The notes under the pieces were generated by a model. The model made no database searches. It worked only from the letters and a program-made list of their open reading frames with translations, and was not told where the DNA came from. From Podochytrium sp. JEL0797 (lineage: Eukaryota > Chytridiomycota > Chytridiomycetes > Chytridiales > Chytriomycetaceae): a stretch of 21,680 nucleotides of DNA. The stretch's first letter is position 1. The number at the start of each line of letters is the position of its first letter. Shown piece after piece: positions 1 through 7,882 of this stretch. The position numbers were made by a program, and so were the translations under genes. The DNA lies in assembly GCA_027596195.1 (NCBI GenBank), contig JADGJG010000388.1:1-21680 (forward strand), in the 5' to 3' direction.

Positions 1-329
1 ACTTCAGTCCATTAAAGTGCTTCTGGTACGCCTCCTTGCTCAGCTCCGCGAGGACGCGACCCCCTGTTGCGATTTTGGTTCCGTCCAGCGTGAGGTTCAT
101 GGCCTCAAGTGCTTCTTTCACCCCTATAAAACAACCAATAAAAATATAAGAATATAAGAAATGAGCTGTTACTCTCCTATTTACCTCTATCCGCATTTTT
201 TTGCATCTGGGGGGTGAGTTTGAATACTTTTGAAGCTGAGAAACCGGAACGCTTCCCCTTCTGTGGCTGCTTGCGCGGCTTGCGTTCATGACTTTTCTGT
301 GTGCGCTTTTTGTTCTTTCTTCCGCTCAT
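1..329 (-). CDS. Small lysine/arginine-rich protein, 3' end outside the window
   Basis: Not recognised. The start is the ATG at 329, opening MSGRKNKKRT. Exon 1 is 329-185 and exon 2 runs from 123 past the window edge. They are separated by a 61-nt intron (184-124) with donor GTAAAT and acceptor TATAG; phase 1 is kept across it. About 89 residues are visible. The first 35 are extremely basic, like a nucleolar or nucleic-acid-binding tail. The rest (after SGFSASKVFKL) looks like a small helical domain containing ALEAMNLTLDG and LAELSKEAYQKHF. A histone-fold or HMG identity was considered, but no diagnostic motif is present. It is divergent from the membrane-protein gene at 522 across 192 bp. 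The exon structure is fairly secure; the function is unknown. Confidence 0.6.
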
Positions 330-521
330 TGATGGTTGCTGTGGTGGCTGCCGGTGTGGTGGGATGTCCGAATTTTTTGTGTCAATTGGTTGGCGGGAAG
401 GGAGTTGGGAAGGGGCGGGAAGTGTTCGGAAGTGACAAAACAAATTTCCTTATTGATGATAACTTCATGGGATAAAGCGACATTTTGCGATCAAAATCTG
501 AGATCAAAGCCCACTCAAAAA
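330..521. promoter_or_regulatory. Divergent intergenic region between the basic-protein and membrane-protein genes
   Basis: These 192 bp lie between two outward-facing start codons (329 on minus, 522 on plus) and so should hold both promoters and 5' UTRs. I see no clear TATA box. The stretch 357-426 is G-rich on the plus strand and the part before 522 is A-rich. The role is inferred from position only. Confidence 0.4.
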
Positions 522-968
522 ATGACTTCCACTACAACGACCGTCACCACCAACGTCCCCGGAATCGCCATCGGGATCATTGTTCTCTACGCATGCAGTA
601 AGTACACTATCCCTTCACATGAAGTACCATTCTTCACTTATGTCTTCGACCCCTGCCCGCACCAAGTCGCCCTCGCAATCTGCGCACTCCACATTGCCGT
701 ATGCTGCTGCTGCATCAAATACATGCGTCAACGAAACCAAGGCCTTGTGGATGCAGAGATTCCACAGGGACCTCGTGTGTATGCGATTCCGCCGGGACAG
801 GTCAATGTGCAGTATACGGTGCCTGTGGGACATGTTCCACAGCAACAAGGCGTGTATCAACAGTATGCTGCACCGCAGCAAGGAGGTGTCCAACAGCAGC
901 AGCAACAAATGTTGCCCGTGTATCAGCCGGCGTACCCGCCGCCAGCGGGACCACCGCCGAGCGGATAG
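522..968 (+). CDS. Small membrane protein with cysteine cluster and Gln/Pro/Tyr-rich tail
   Basis: Not assigned to a family. The start is ATG 522 (MTSTTTTVTTN), preceded by an A-rich context. A consensus donor GTAAGT at 598 and acceptor CACCAAG ending at 666 define a 69-nt intron. Exons 522-597 and 667-968 then give 125 residues. Splicing joins VLYAC to IALAICALHI, making one long hydrophobic region (about residues 13-38) that ends in a four-cysteine run and a basic KYMRQR stop-transfer segment. Such a cluster could be palmitoylated (inference). The remaining tail is rich in Q, P, G, V and Y, with VYAIPPGQ and poly-Q, and looks disordered and cytosolic. The intron is a multiple of three and open, so retention would insert 23 residues. 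An AATAAA follows at 978-983. Confidence 0.6.
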   Translation: MTSTTTTVTTNVPGIAIGIIVLYACSKYTIPSHEVPFFTYVFDPCPHQVALAICALHIAVCCCCIKYMRQRNQGLVDAEIPQGPRVYAIPPGQVNVQYTVPVGHVPQQQGVYQQYAAPQQGGVQQQQQQMLPVYQPAYPPPAGPPPSG

Positions 969-977
969 GAAAACCAG

Positions 978-983
978 AATAAA
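978..983 (+). terminator. AATAAA poly(A) signal of the small membrane-protein gene
   Basis: A canonical AATAAA begins 10 nt after the TAG stop that ends at 968. It lies in the 198-bp convergent spacer shared with the exchanger gene, whose stop is at 1167. Confidence 0.5.
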
Positions 984-1166
984 GAACAAGTTCCCTTTTT
1001 CCTGTCCTTTTCCTTTCAAAAAAAAATTGAGATTGGACGTCCGACCAACTCGGACAACTTTTTCACCCGCCCTCCCCCACAAATGGGAATATGAGCAATT
1101 CTCAATAATGCAAAATTTACTATTCTACCCTACCACCACCCTCATCGAAAAAAAACAACAAAACAA

Positions 1167-3696
1167 TCATCCCACCAAAATGAACCCCACAATCACCAAA
1201 TACTCCATCACCAAAATCCTTCCCATCACCCCACTCGTTTTGAACCCGCCCAACCCGACCAGTAATAAAGTCGTCACCAAACTAGCGAGCAAATAGATGG
1301 TCGATTTCCGCAACACAGGGCCCGTTTCAAACTCATAAGACCCCTGCGTGCCGGCAGTGACAGTGAGCGTCGAGATGCCGAGACCAAGGAGAAAGTTCAT
1401 GAGTGGGGCTCCGAAGCAGGCGCCGAGCGCCATTTTGGGGAAGCCCATTCGTGCGATGGAGAGGTTCGTCATGAGGTCTTTTGGGAGTGGTGTTTGTTTT
1501 TTATCAAGTGATGGTTAGTTGAAGAGTTTGTTTTTTTGGGGGGCTGGTTACGAACCTCCCATACAGTTCCCGACCGCAAAAATGGTCAACCCAAGCACCA
1601 CTTCATCAATCTGCCAAATAATCCCAATCGTGTTCAAGAGACCCACAATCTCATTCGCAACGGCTAATTTGTCAAAAAATCAGAATAGTCGGATCGTCGA
1701 AAAAACAAAACTTGCGACTCAACTGTAGACCCACACAATCGACACAATGAATCCAAAAAAGCAGAGCAGATTGAATCGCAGGATCGTGGGTGGAGTGTTG
1801 GTTTTAGATGTGATGAAGGAAAGGATGGCAAACAGGGCCCCGATTGCGCATGTGGAGGCCCAGATGATGGAGTTTCGCACATGATGGCCACGAACTGGAT
1901 AACAAAACGCAATCAGTATCGACACACCCACACACATAACAAACAACAACACCAATAAAAACTCAACTCATCAACACAGATCCAAAAAACTGCGTCCCAA
2001 AAAACAACTGCATCGCAACAAGATACCGATCCGACTCGGTCATCAACAGTCTCCCATACACCCTCTGATTCAAGCTCGCCCCCACCCTTGCCGCCTGCTG
2101 CCCATCCATCGGCCGCCTCCCCTCCCCCTCCTCCTCCTCCTCCTCATCCTCCGCCGCCGATCGATCCAACAACGGCCCCAACTCCCCCCCATTCCCACTC
2201 CTCCTCCTCTTCTCATCCAACCCCCGCAGTTTCTCCACATCCCCGCGATGCACAATCGGAATCGTGAGCTTCAGCGAAGTCCCAATCGGAGTCGTACTGA
2301 TGCTATAAATCCGGTCTTTCCACCCCATCGAATCCCATTGCGCAAGGTACGGTACGATACTGTTCCTCAAGGCCCGGAGGAGCGGTCGAGGTTTGTCGAG
2401 TTTGGCAAGGAATTGGTGAATGAGGCGCTTTGTAATCCGGTTGAAGTGGCGGTTTCGGGTCGATCCACGAGTTCGTATTCTTGTTCGTCGCCGTCATTGT
2501 CGGGTTGCGAGTAGGCTGCGAGGAAGGGGAAGAGTTCCTTGTTGAGGTGAGGGACGAATGTGCGGCCTGTCGTGAGGACGCGGAGGTTTGCGGTCGCGGT
2601 GGAGTATTGGTTCGCGTTGTCAATGTCGTAAAAATCGTTGAAGGGTTCGTCGGTGGGGTGGTCGTCGTCGAGGATGATTTGGCCGAGGCTGTCGCGGGCT
2701 TCAATGTGGGGTTCTGGCGAAAAACGAGTTCAGTTATCTCACAATCGAAGCGAATCAAGGGAAAAGTTTTGGTAACCATCAATTGCGTCGATATCGTGAA
2801 CGTCAATCACGGCGCCGTGTCCTCCACCCCCCGAGGTGTGGCTGTGTTTGTTGAAAATGTGGCCAAGCACAACCGCCAACACATAAACGAGATAATATAG
2901 GATGAACATGATGCTCAGAAGGAAGCTGATTTCCCCCACATGAACGATATATATAATGCTGTTTGTTTCGAAAAAGAGGAGTCAGATTGATTTCGACTTT
3001 CATGGGGGGGAATCCCAAACTCGGTTTTCGATCCTCACATGCAGACACAGCCAATCAGAAACAGCATATCCCGTACAAAGGGCCGCTTTGGCAGATCCGT
3101 GTCTTCCGAAATGACGGCCACAGCACCCACGACAATCAGGGTTACAAATAGCGCGGCGCCCAGGAGTTCGCCCAGTGCCTAGAACGCAAGCAAAGCAAGC
3201 AATAGGTCAGAGATTCGAAAGGGCAATCGGGCACATCTTGCATCAACTCTTCAAGTACCATTGAACCCGCGCCGGATCGTACTGCGGAATAGGTGGCAAA
3301 GATGTCTGGGGCGCCGTTGCCCAGGGCGGCCAGGGTCACGCCGGCCACGGTTTCGCCCAGCTGCAGCAGGGCAGCCATGGCGGACAGATTCGCACATAGG
3401 AAGCCGCCGGCGACTGCGGCGATGGACACGAAGCACGACAGCAACAACAGACCCAGGGCCACCATGCCCAGCGAGGGCGCTGCGCCAAACACGCAGACGT
3501 ACAGCGCCATGTAGTTGACTGAGGCGCCCGTGGCGCCGCAGTGTGCGAGGGCGTAGCTGCACAGCGGAAGGGTCGCGTCGCCAGCGAAGATGTCCTCGCA
3601 CTGGGGGAGTGTGGCGTTGGCCACTGGCTCTGCGATGCCAAGAAGCATATCGCCAGAGAACCCGCGGATCAGCGGATCAAGCAGAAAGAAGGCCAT
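1167..3696 (-). CDS. Sodium(cation)/calcium exchanger, NCLX/YDL206W type, with a frame break
   Basis: Membrane antiporter of the Ca2+:cation antiporter superfamily, expected to exchange Ca2+ for Na+ or another cation across the mitochondrial or vacuolar membrane. Exons on the minus strand are 3696-3259, 3178-3039, 2958-2777, 2713-1968, 1894-1724, 1663-1556 and 1477-1167, with introns of 60-80 nt. The alpha-1 repeat is clear (GETVAGVTLAALGNGAPD, ending at residue 131), as is alpha-2 (FAVGNCMGDLMTNLSIARMG, then GACFGAPLMNFLLGLG). Between them lies a long acidic, disordered loop followed by LKLTIPIV, as in this family. In the loop exon the frame changes between EYELVDRP (about 2465) and RHFNRITKRL (about 2440): either one base is missing, or a 41-nt intron (2468-2428) is removed. 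The expected product is about 685-700 residues. The family is certain; subcellular site and ion partner are inferred. Confidence 0.88.
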
Positions 3697-3812
3697 ATGC
3701 GGAGAGACACAGGGATTCGATGGATACACAAGTGATCCAAAAGAATTTTTTTTTGTTGGTGTGCCCCAAGCCTCCACGAAACTTGTCTTCGTTTTTTCTG
3801 CCCCCAAAACAA
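3697..3812. promoter_or_regulatory. 116-bp divergent promoter between exchanger and heme lyase
   Basis: The two start codons face away from each other with only 116 bp between them, so the promoters must overlap. It contains a T-run near 3745-3755 and a C-rich/A-rich patch just before the heme lyase ATG. No named motif was recognised. Confidence 0.45.
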
Positions 3813-4647
3813 ATGAGCTCCAACAGCAAAGACGGCTGCCCCGTGGACCACACGGCCTTCGCCAAAGCCGCATCCGGATGCCCCGTCCCCCACAACGACG
3901 GCACACCTAACCCACACGGCCTGAACCCCCTCAACAACATCCCCCTCGGCATCAACGATCGCATGGCCGACGGACAGACCGTGCCCCTGAGTCTCGACCG
4001 CGAGGTCTCCACAATCCCACGCAGCGATACAAAGTCAAACTGGGATTATCCGTCGCCACAGGCATTCTACAACGCTCTCAAGCGGAAGGGGTGGGAAACG
4101 CATGAGGAGGATGTTCCCACTATGGTGGCCATTCACAACTTTTTGAACGAGGCGTGTTGGGAGGAGATTCAAAAGTGGGAGGAAAAGTACCATTGGTGAG
4201 AGAGCACGTTCGTGATCGAGATTTCGAACCGCAACTGATCGTATTCCTCCTCCATGTCAAACAGCGACTGCAAAGACTTGAAACTCACCCGCTTCCAAGG
4301 ACGTCCCCAAGAACTGAGTCCGAAAGCGAGATGGAATATGCTCGTGAATGGGTAAACCCACACATCACCTCCTTTTATTTGATGACAAATCATCATTCAT
4401 TGCGCGGATTGGACTGACATTCGGATCCGTTTGCAGAGCCGAAAAACCATTCGACAGACACGACTGGACCGTCAACCGATGCGGAAAGGACGTTCGCTAC
4501 GTGATTGATTATTATTCGGGTCACGATGAACCCGATAACCCCGCCTTCAACTGCGACGTGCGTCCCGCGTTGGATTCGCCGGGTGCTATATTCGATCGCG
4601 CTAAGGAATTTGCGGGAAACACCTGGACCAAGTGGTTTGGAAATTGA
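3813..4647 (+). CDS. Cytochrome c heme lyase (holocytochrome c synthase)
   Basis: Attaches heme covalently to apocytochrome c (or c1) in the mitochondrial intermembrane space. Exons 3813-4195, 4265-4351 and 4437-4647 give 226 residues; the introns are 69 and 85 nt. The N-terminus carries two Cys-Pro heme-binding motifs (GCPVDH at residues 8-13 and GCPVPH at 22-27). The family core follows: PLSLDREVSTIPR, WDYPSPQAFYNALKRKG, TMVAIHNFLNE with the heme-ligating histidine (His108), LTRFQGRPQELSPKARW, PFDRHDWTVNRCG and VRYVIDYYSG, then FNCDVRPALDSP near the C-terminus. Length and motif order match fungal CYC3/CYT2 and animal HCCS. Whether it serves cytochrome c, c1 or both cannot be decided from the sequence. 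An AATAAA lies at 4665-4670. Confidence 0.95.
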
Positions 4648-4664
4648 TGGTTGGAATGCATAAA

Positions 4665-4670
4665 AATAAA
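4665..4670 (+). terminator. AATAAA poly(A) signal of the heme lyase gene
   Basis: Canonical hexamer 17 nt after the TGA ending at 4647, in the 206-bp convergent spacer before the Gln-rich gene. Confidence 0.5.
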
Positions 4671-4773
4671 AACAAGGTTTTCCAAATTTTAAATGGGACT
4701 TGCCGGCAGTTTCGGTCGTCGTTTTTTTGTACTCAGTCATAAAAAACCATCGGTTATGTAGAATTTCACAAAG

Positions 4774-4779
4774 TTTATT
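4774..4779 (-). terminator. AATAAA poly(A) signal of the Gln-rich gene
   Basis: TTTATT on the plus strand reads AATAAA on the minus strand, about 75 nt beyond the stop at 4854. The two convergent poly(A) signals are about 100 bp apart. Confidence 0.45.
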
Positions 4780-4853
4780 TTACAAGAATGTTAAAAGGCA
4801 CAACGTGATACAGAACGTGAAAACCAATGAAAAAAAACGAGCCATACTACAAC

Positions 4854-6602
4854 TCAAAACCCATTCAATCCAACAAAGTTCTCCAACTCCATACCCAACT
4901 CCAACATCATCCCATCCTCCTCCTTCAATTCACCATCGTACGCCGGCGGCGGCAACACCAACACCGCGTCCGCAAACACGGGCGACCCCGCGTCCCCATC
5001 CATCACCACATCCTCCATCGAAACCACTGTCGGTTCGAAATTGGGCGAATCGGCCATCGCGTTGAGGTACAGGTCTAATACATCGGCTTCCAGGTCCAAC
5101 GTGGTTTGTTGCTGTTGCTGTTGTTGTAGTTGTTGCAGTTGTTGTTGAGGTTGATGCAGTTGCTGCACCGCTACAGGAACGATCGGTGCCGCACAGAGAC
5201 TCAACCCCGCCAACGTAGTCGGCAAAGGAGGCATAATGCCAAGATACGGCGGAAGCGGCTCATTACTCGAAGGCTGCTGCGGCTGCTGCTGTTGCCCCCC
5301 CGACGAACTCGACACCACAAACGCAATCCCATCCCTCTCCTCCTTCTTTTTCCGCGCATCCGCCGCTTGTGCCGCCGTGTACATGTCCACGAGCAACGCC
5401 GGGTTCATGTTTTGGTCCCAGAACAATCCCGTGGACGGATCGAGGGGGTCAAACAAGTTTTCGTGGTCCATTTTTTTGGTGTCGGAGGAGGCAAGAGGTT
5501 CGAAGGAGGGTTTCTTGGAGTCGCCGTACCCTGGAGGGTTCGAGAATTCGGGGAAATAAGCGGGAGTGGATTGGATGGGGGGTAGCTGTTGCTGTTGCTG
5601 CTGTTGCTGGAGCTGTTGGAACGCCAGCGTCTGGCCTGGAAAGTAGAAGCAATGGTATGGTACATGGTTCTGAGTCTGTTGGAACGTGGTGTCAAAATCC
5701 ATCTTCTTATCATCGGCGGAAATTTGCGAGATCAAGTCGACACGGTCCGACTGCATCATCATGGACGCCGTCTCGGCCTTCTCATCGTCTCCATGGGCGT
5801 ATTTCGGAGATACCGAAGAAGTGTCCGAATCAGAGTAGAGTTCGATAGACGACAGCGATGAATCTTCATGTTTTGAAATGGATTTCGAATCGTGGTGGTG
5901 GTGCTGCGAGTCGTCGTGCATGAGGGAGAACTCGGCTTCCGATGAGTTGGCCGTGGAATTGGAGTCTGTGCTCGGCGTGCGTGGGGCAAAGACGGTGAAT
6001 TTGGGGCGTGGGAGATTGAGTGGGGGGTGGAGTGTGGGGTGGTCGGGCGCGGGGGCTGATGATTCTGAGGAAAGGCGCGATTTTGACGAGACGGTGGATG
6101 AGAACAGCGAGCGTGAGGTTGAGTTTGGAGCAAACAGTGAATGGGCAATGTGTTGGATGTTTTGGATAAAGGGTTGTTTCTTTGCGCGGGGAGCCGGTGC
6201 GGGAGCGGGGACGGGCAGGGCGGTGGGGATTGACTCGTCACGCAGGGAGAGGAGCATCTCTGTGAAGACGCTGTGGGTGGAGCCGGCGGGGCAGGCGGCG
6301 AGTTTCGCGGCGTGGAAACTGGAGATGGTCAGTACTGGGCATCGGAAAAGGGCGAGAACAAACAAGACAGAAACGCACCGGTCCTTCAGGTCGCGGTCGA
6401 CCCACACGGTCCACTTTGCAGAGGGAAAGGCAGAGACGCTGCGCTGGGCGGCGAGAAGGCGCTGGTTGTTGGCGGTGGCATCCTGGGCCTTTGCCTCGAA
6501 GGCAACGAGCATCGCTGCGAGCTGTTCATCGAAGGCAGTGTCCCTGGCGAAGCGAGTCTTATGCGCGAGGCTGAGTTTGAGGTTGTGTCGCTGGGAGCGC
6601 AT
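4854..6602 (-). CDS. Glutamine-rich acidic protein, putative transcriptional regulator
   Basis: Not assigned to a family. Exons 6602-6379 and 6318-4854, split by a 60-nt in-frame intron (donor GTGCGT, acceptor CTCCAG), give about 562 residues. The first ~110 residues (MRSQRHNLKLSL, then FDEQLAAMLVAFEAKAQD and WTVWVDRDLKDRFHAAKL) look helical and folded. The rest is low complexity: Ser/Pro-rich, a His run, several poly-Q tracts, and an acidic C-terminus with LDLEADVLDLYLNAMADSP resembling an amphipathic activation domain. The Q-runs come from CAG/CAA repeats read on the minus strand. I see no zinc finger, bZIP, homeodomain or other DNA-binding motif. A transcription-related role is inferred only from Gln-rich and acidic composition. 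Its start codon lies just 41 bp from the divergent TMEM234-like gene; an upstream exon cannot be excluded. Confidence 0.65.
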   Translation of the reverse strand: MRSQRHNLKLSLAHKTRFARDTAFDEQLAAMLVAFEAKAQDATANNQRLLAAQRSVSAFPSAKWTVWVDRDLKDRCVSVLFVLALFRCPVLTISSFHAAKLAACPAGSTHSVFTEMLLSLRDESIPTALPVPAPAPAPRAKKQPFIQNIQHIAHSLFAPNSTSRSLFSSTVSSKSRLSSESSAPAPDHPTLHPPLNLPRPKFTVFAPRTPSTDSNSTANSSEAEFSLMHDDSQHHHHDSKSISKHEDSSLSSIELYSDSDTSSVSPKYAHGDDEKAETASMMMQSDRVDLISQISADDKKMDFDTTFQQTQNHVPYHCFYFPGQTLAFQQLQQQQQQQQLPPIQSTPAYFPEFSNPPGYGDSKKPSFEPLASSDTKKMDHENLFDPLDPSTGLFWDQNMNPALLVDMYTAAQAADARKKKEERDGIAFVVSSSSGGQQQQPQQPSSNEPLPPYLGIMPPLPTTLAGLSLCAAPIVPVAVQQLHQPQQQLQQLQQQQQQQTTLDLEADVLDLYLNAMADSPNFEPTVVSMEDVVMDGDAGSPVFADAVLVLPPPAYDGELKEEDGMMLELGMELENFVGLNGF

Positions 6603-6643
6603 CGCTGGATTTCAAAATGTTTTTTTGAGATTTCAAATCCGAC
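6603..6643. promoter_or_regulatory. 41-bp space between two divergent start codons
   Basis: If both start codons are right, only 41 bp separate them. The stretch holds two copies of GATTTCAAA (6608-6616 and 6629-6637), 21 nt apart, and a T-run at about 6620-6626. The transcripts probably start inside each other's coding region or overlap. The regulatory role is inferred from position. Confidence 0.35.
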
Positions 6644-7284
6644 ATGGAGGGACAGGATTCGATTCTCGGTGCGTTTCTCGTGTCATTGCATCTCAACGAG
6701 GCTAAACACAAAACACAGAGAACGTCGGTGGTCTGATTGCCGTGGCCGTGTGTTGGGGTTCTACAAATCCATTCATCAAGTGAGTCGCCCGTTTCTGGGC
6801 AACCTGACTCACAAGCGCATCATCCGAAACCAGGAACGGATCAAACGGAGTAGAAGCAGTGTCAAAGCGACACAAAGCAGACCCGTGGTACATCCGAGCG
6901 GCACATGAACAATGGTTCCTGTTGACCCGATGGCAGGTGCTCGCTTGACCTCCCGCAAATTATTGCTCGCCCCCAATTTAACGATCTCGAACTACAGTAT
7001 ATCCTTCCTCTAGCCATCAATTTGAGTGGATCCGCCGTATATTATTACTTTTTGGGGAGCTCGAATCTGTCGATGATTGTCCCGATTACAAATTCTCTCA
7101 CGTTCGCCTTCACCATCCTCGCAGGCACGTTGTTGGGCGAGAAGATTGGTTCGCGAGGTGAGAAGCAACCTACGTATTTTCGCGTTATATAAATTGCGAT
7201 TCTGATTTGGGATCCCGATTCGATTCAGAAACGATATATGGGATAATTCTTGTGTTCATTGGGGTGCTGTTGATGCTGAGTTGA
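6644..7284 (+). CDS. TMEM234-family (UPF0546) membrane protein
   Basis: Small four-helix membrane protein of the TMEM234 family, related in fold to the drug/metabolite transporter superfamily; its substrate is unknown. Five exons (6644-6668, 6719-6779, 6834-6936, 6998-7157, 7229-7284) give 134 residues, with introns of 50, 54, 61 and 71 nt whose phases all agree. Family signatures are visible: CWGSTNPFIK at residues 20-29, NLSGSAVYYYFLGSSNLS at 71-88, VPITNSLTFAFTILAG at 91-106, LLGEKIG at 108-114 and the last helix YGIILVFIGVLLMLS. Predicted membrane segments are about 11-27, 64-81, 88-109 and 119-133. It is a little shorter than the human homologue, mostly in the loop after the first helix. 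An AATAAA follows at 7301-7306. Confidence 0.88.
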
Positions 7285-7882
7285 CAAAGAATTACATCGA
7301 AATAAAGAAAGGGCTATCCAGACAAGAGAATCTAGCTGATCGCAAAACGCGCTCAATATGAATCGCAGTGAATCGCTGAAGAACGCCGTCGAAAGCCAAA
7401 ATTAATTTCATCATCATTGTTATCGCCTGCCGCCTTTCTTGGCAATGAAAACATTAAATGCGTTCTAAATCATCGATTGGAAGCAAGTCTCTGGATGGAA
7501 AGAGCTGTTGGTGGTTGTGGCTGCGCTTGCTTGTGGGCTGTTGCAGTGTTTTTGACTGGGCTTTTTAAATCAGTGATCTCGGGTGTCGGCTTCCATAAAA
7601 AAAGAGTCCCATTATGTCAAATGTTTCAGAATCGCACGGTACCTTTTTGATTTCAGTGCATGCAAATTACTGTTTCAAATAGATTTTCCACCTGCAGGGG
7701 TTTGTCAATTTCCTCGTGAGGGATAGTGAAAGCGACCTTCTATTTTTTTGCTCCATATCCTGGCAAAAAATAGAAAAGATCAAATGATTTTTCCTTTTTT
7801 TCTCTTTTTTCTGATTGACAAAACAGAGGCCGAAAATTTTTCAGAGGCTCGAAAAATCTCAAAAAAAAATCGCCAGTCCCCA
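7285..7882. other. 598-bp intergenic region with no supported gene
   Basis: The longest gene-free stretch here. It begins with the AATAAA at 7301-7306 that should end the TMEM234-like transcript. The remainder must hold the promoter of the Whi5-like gene. The last 140 bp are very A/T-rich with long T and A runs (about 7741-7872). They include a short inverted repeat, ATTTTTC (7836-7842) with GAAAAAT (7851-7857). I found no tRNA, snRNA or snoRNA. The open frame 7417-7650 is short and compositionally unlike the neighbouring genes. Confidence 0.5.

Noticed and set aside
1..329. Histone identity for the basic protein
   Set aside because: The basic tail is suggestive, but no H2A, H2B, H3 or H4 signature is present in the visible globular part.
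615..1082. 155-codon minus-strand open frame
   Set aside because: Antisense to the small membrane protein and its 3' region; no splice or protein support.
5878..6705. 275-codon plus-strand open frame
   Set aside because: Lies antisense to the Gln-rich gene; composition is the reverse-complement shadow of Ser/Pro/Ala codons and shows no domain.
6780..6815. 36-nt intron in the TMEM234-like gene
   Set aside because: The acceptor at 6833 (54 nt) gives WGSTNPFIKNGSNG, matching the family better than the 11-residue longer version.
7417..7650. 77-codon open frame in the spacer
   Set aside because: Short, Cys/Val/Gly-rich, begins at a non-ATG codon, no splice partners; chance frame.
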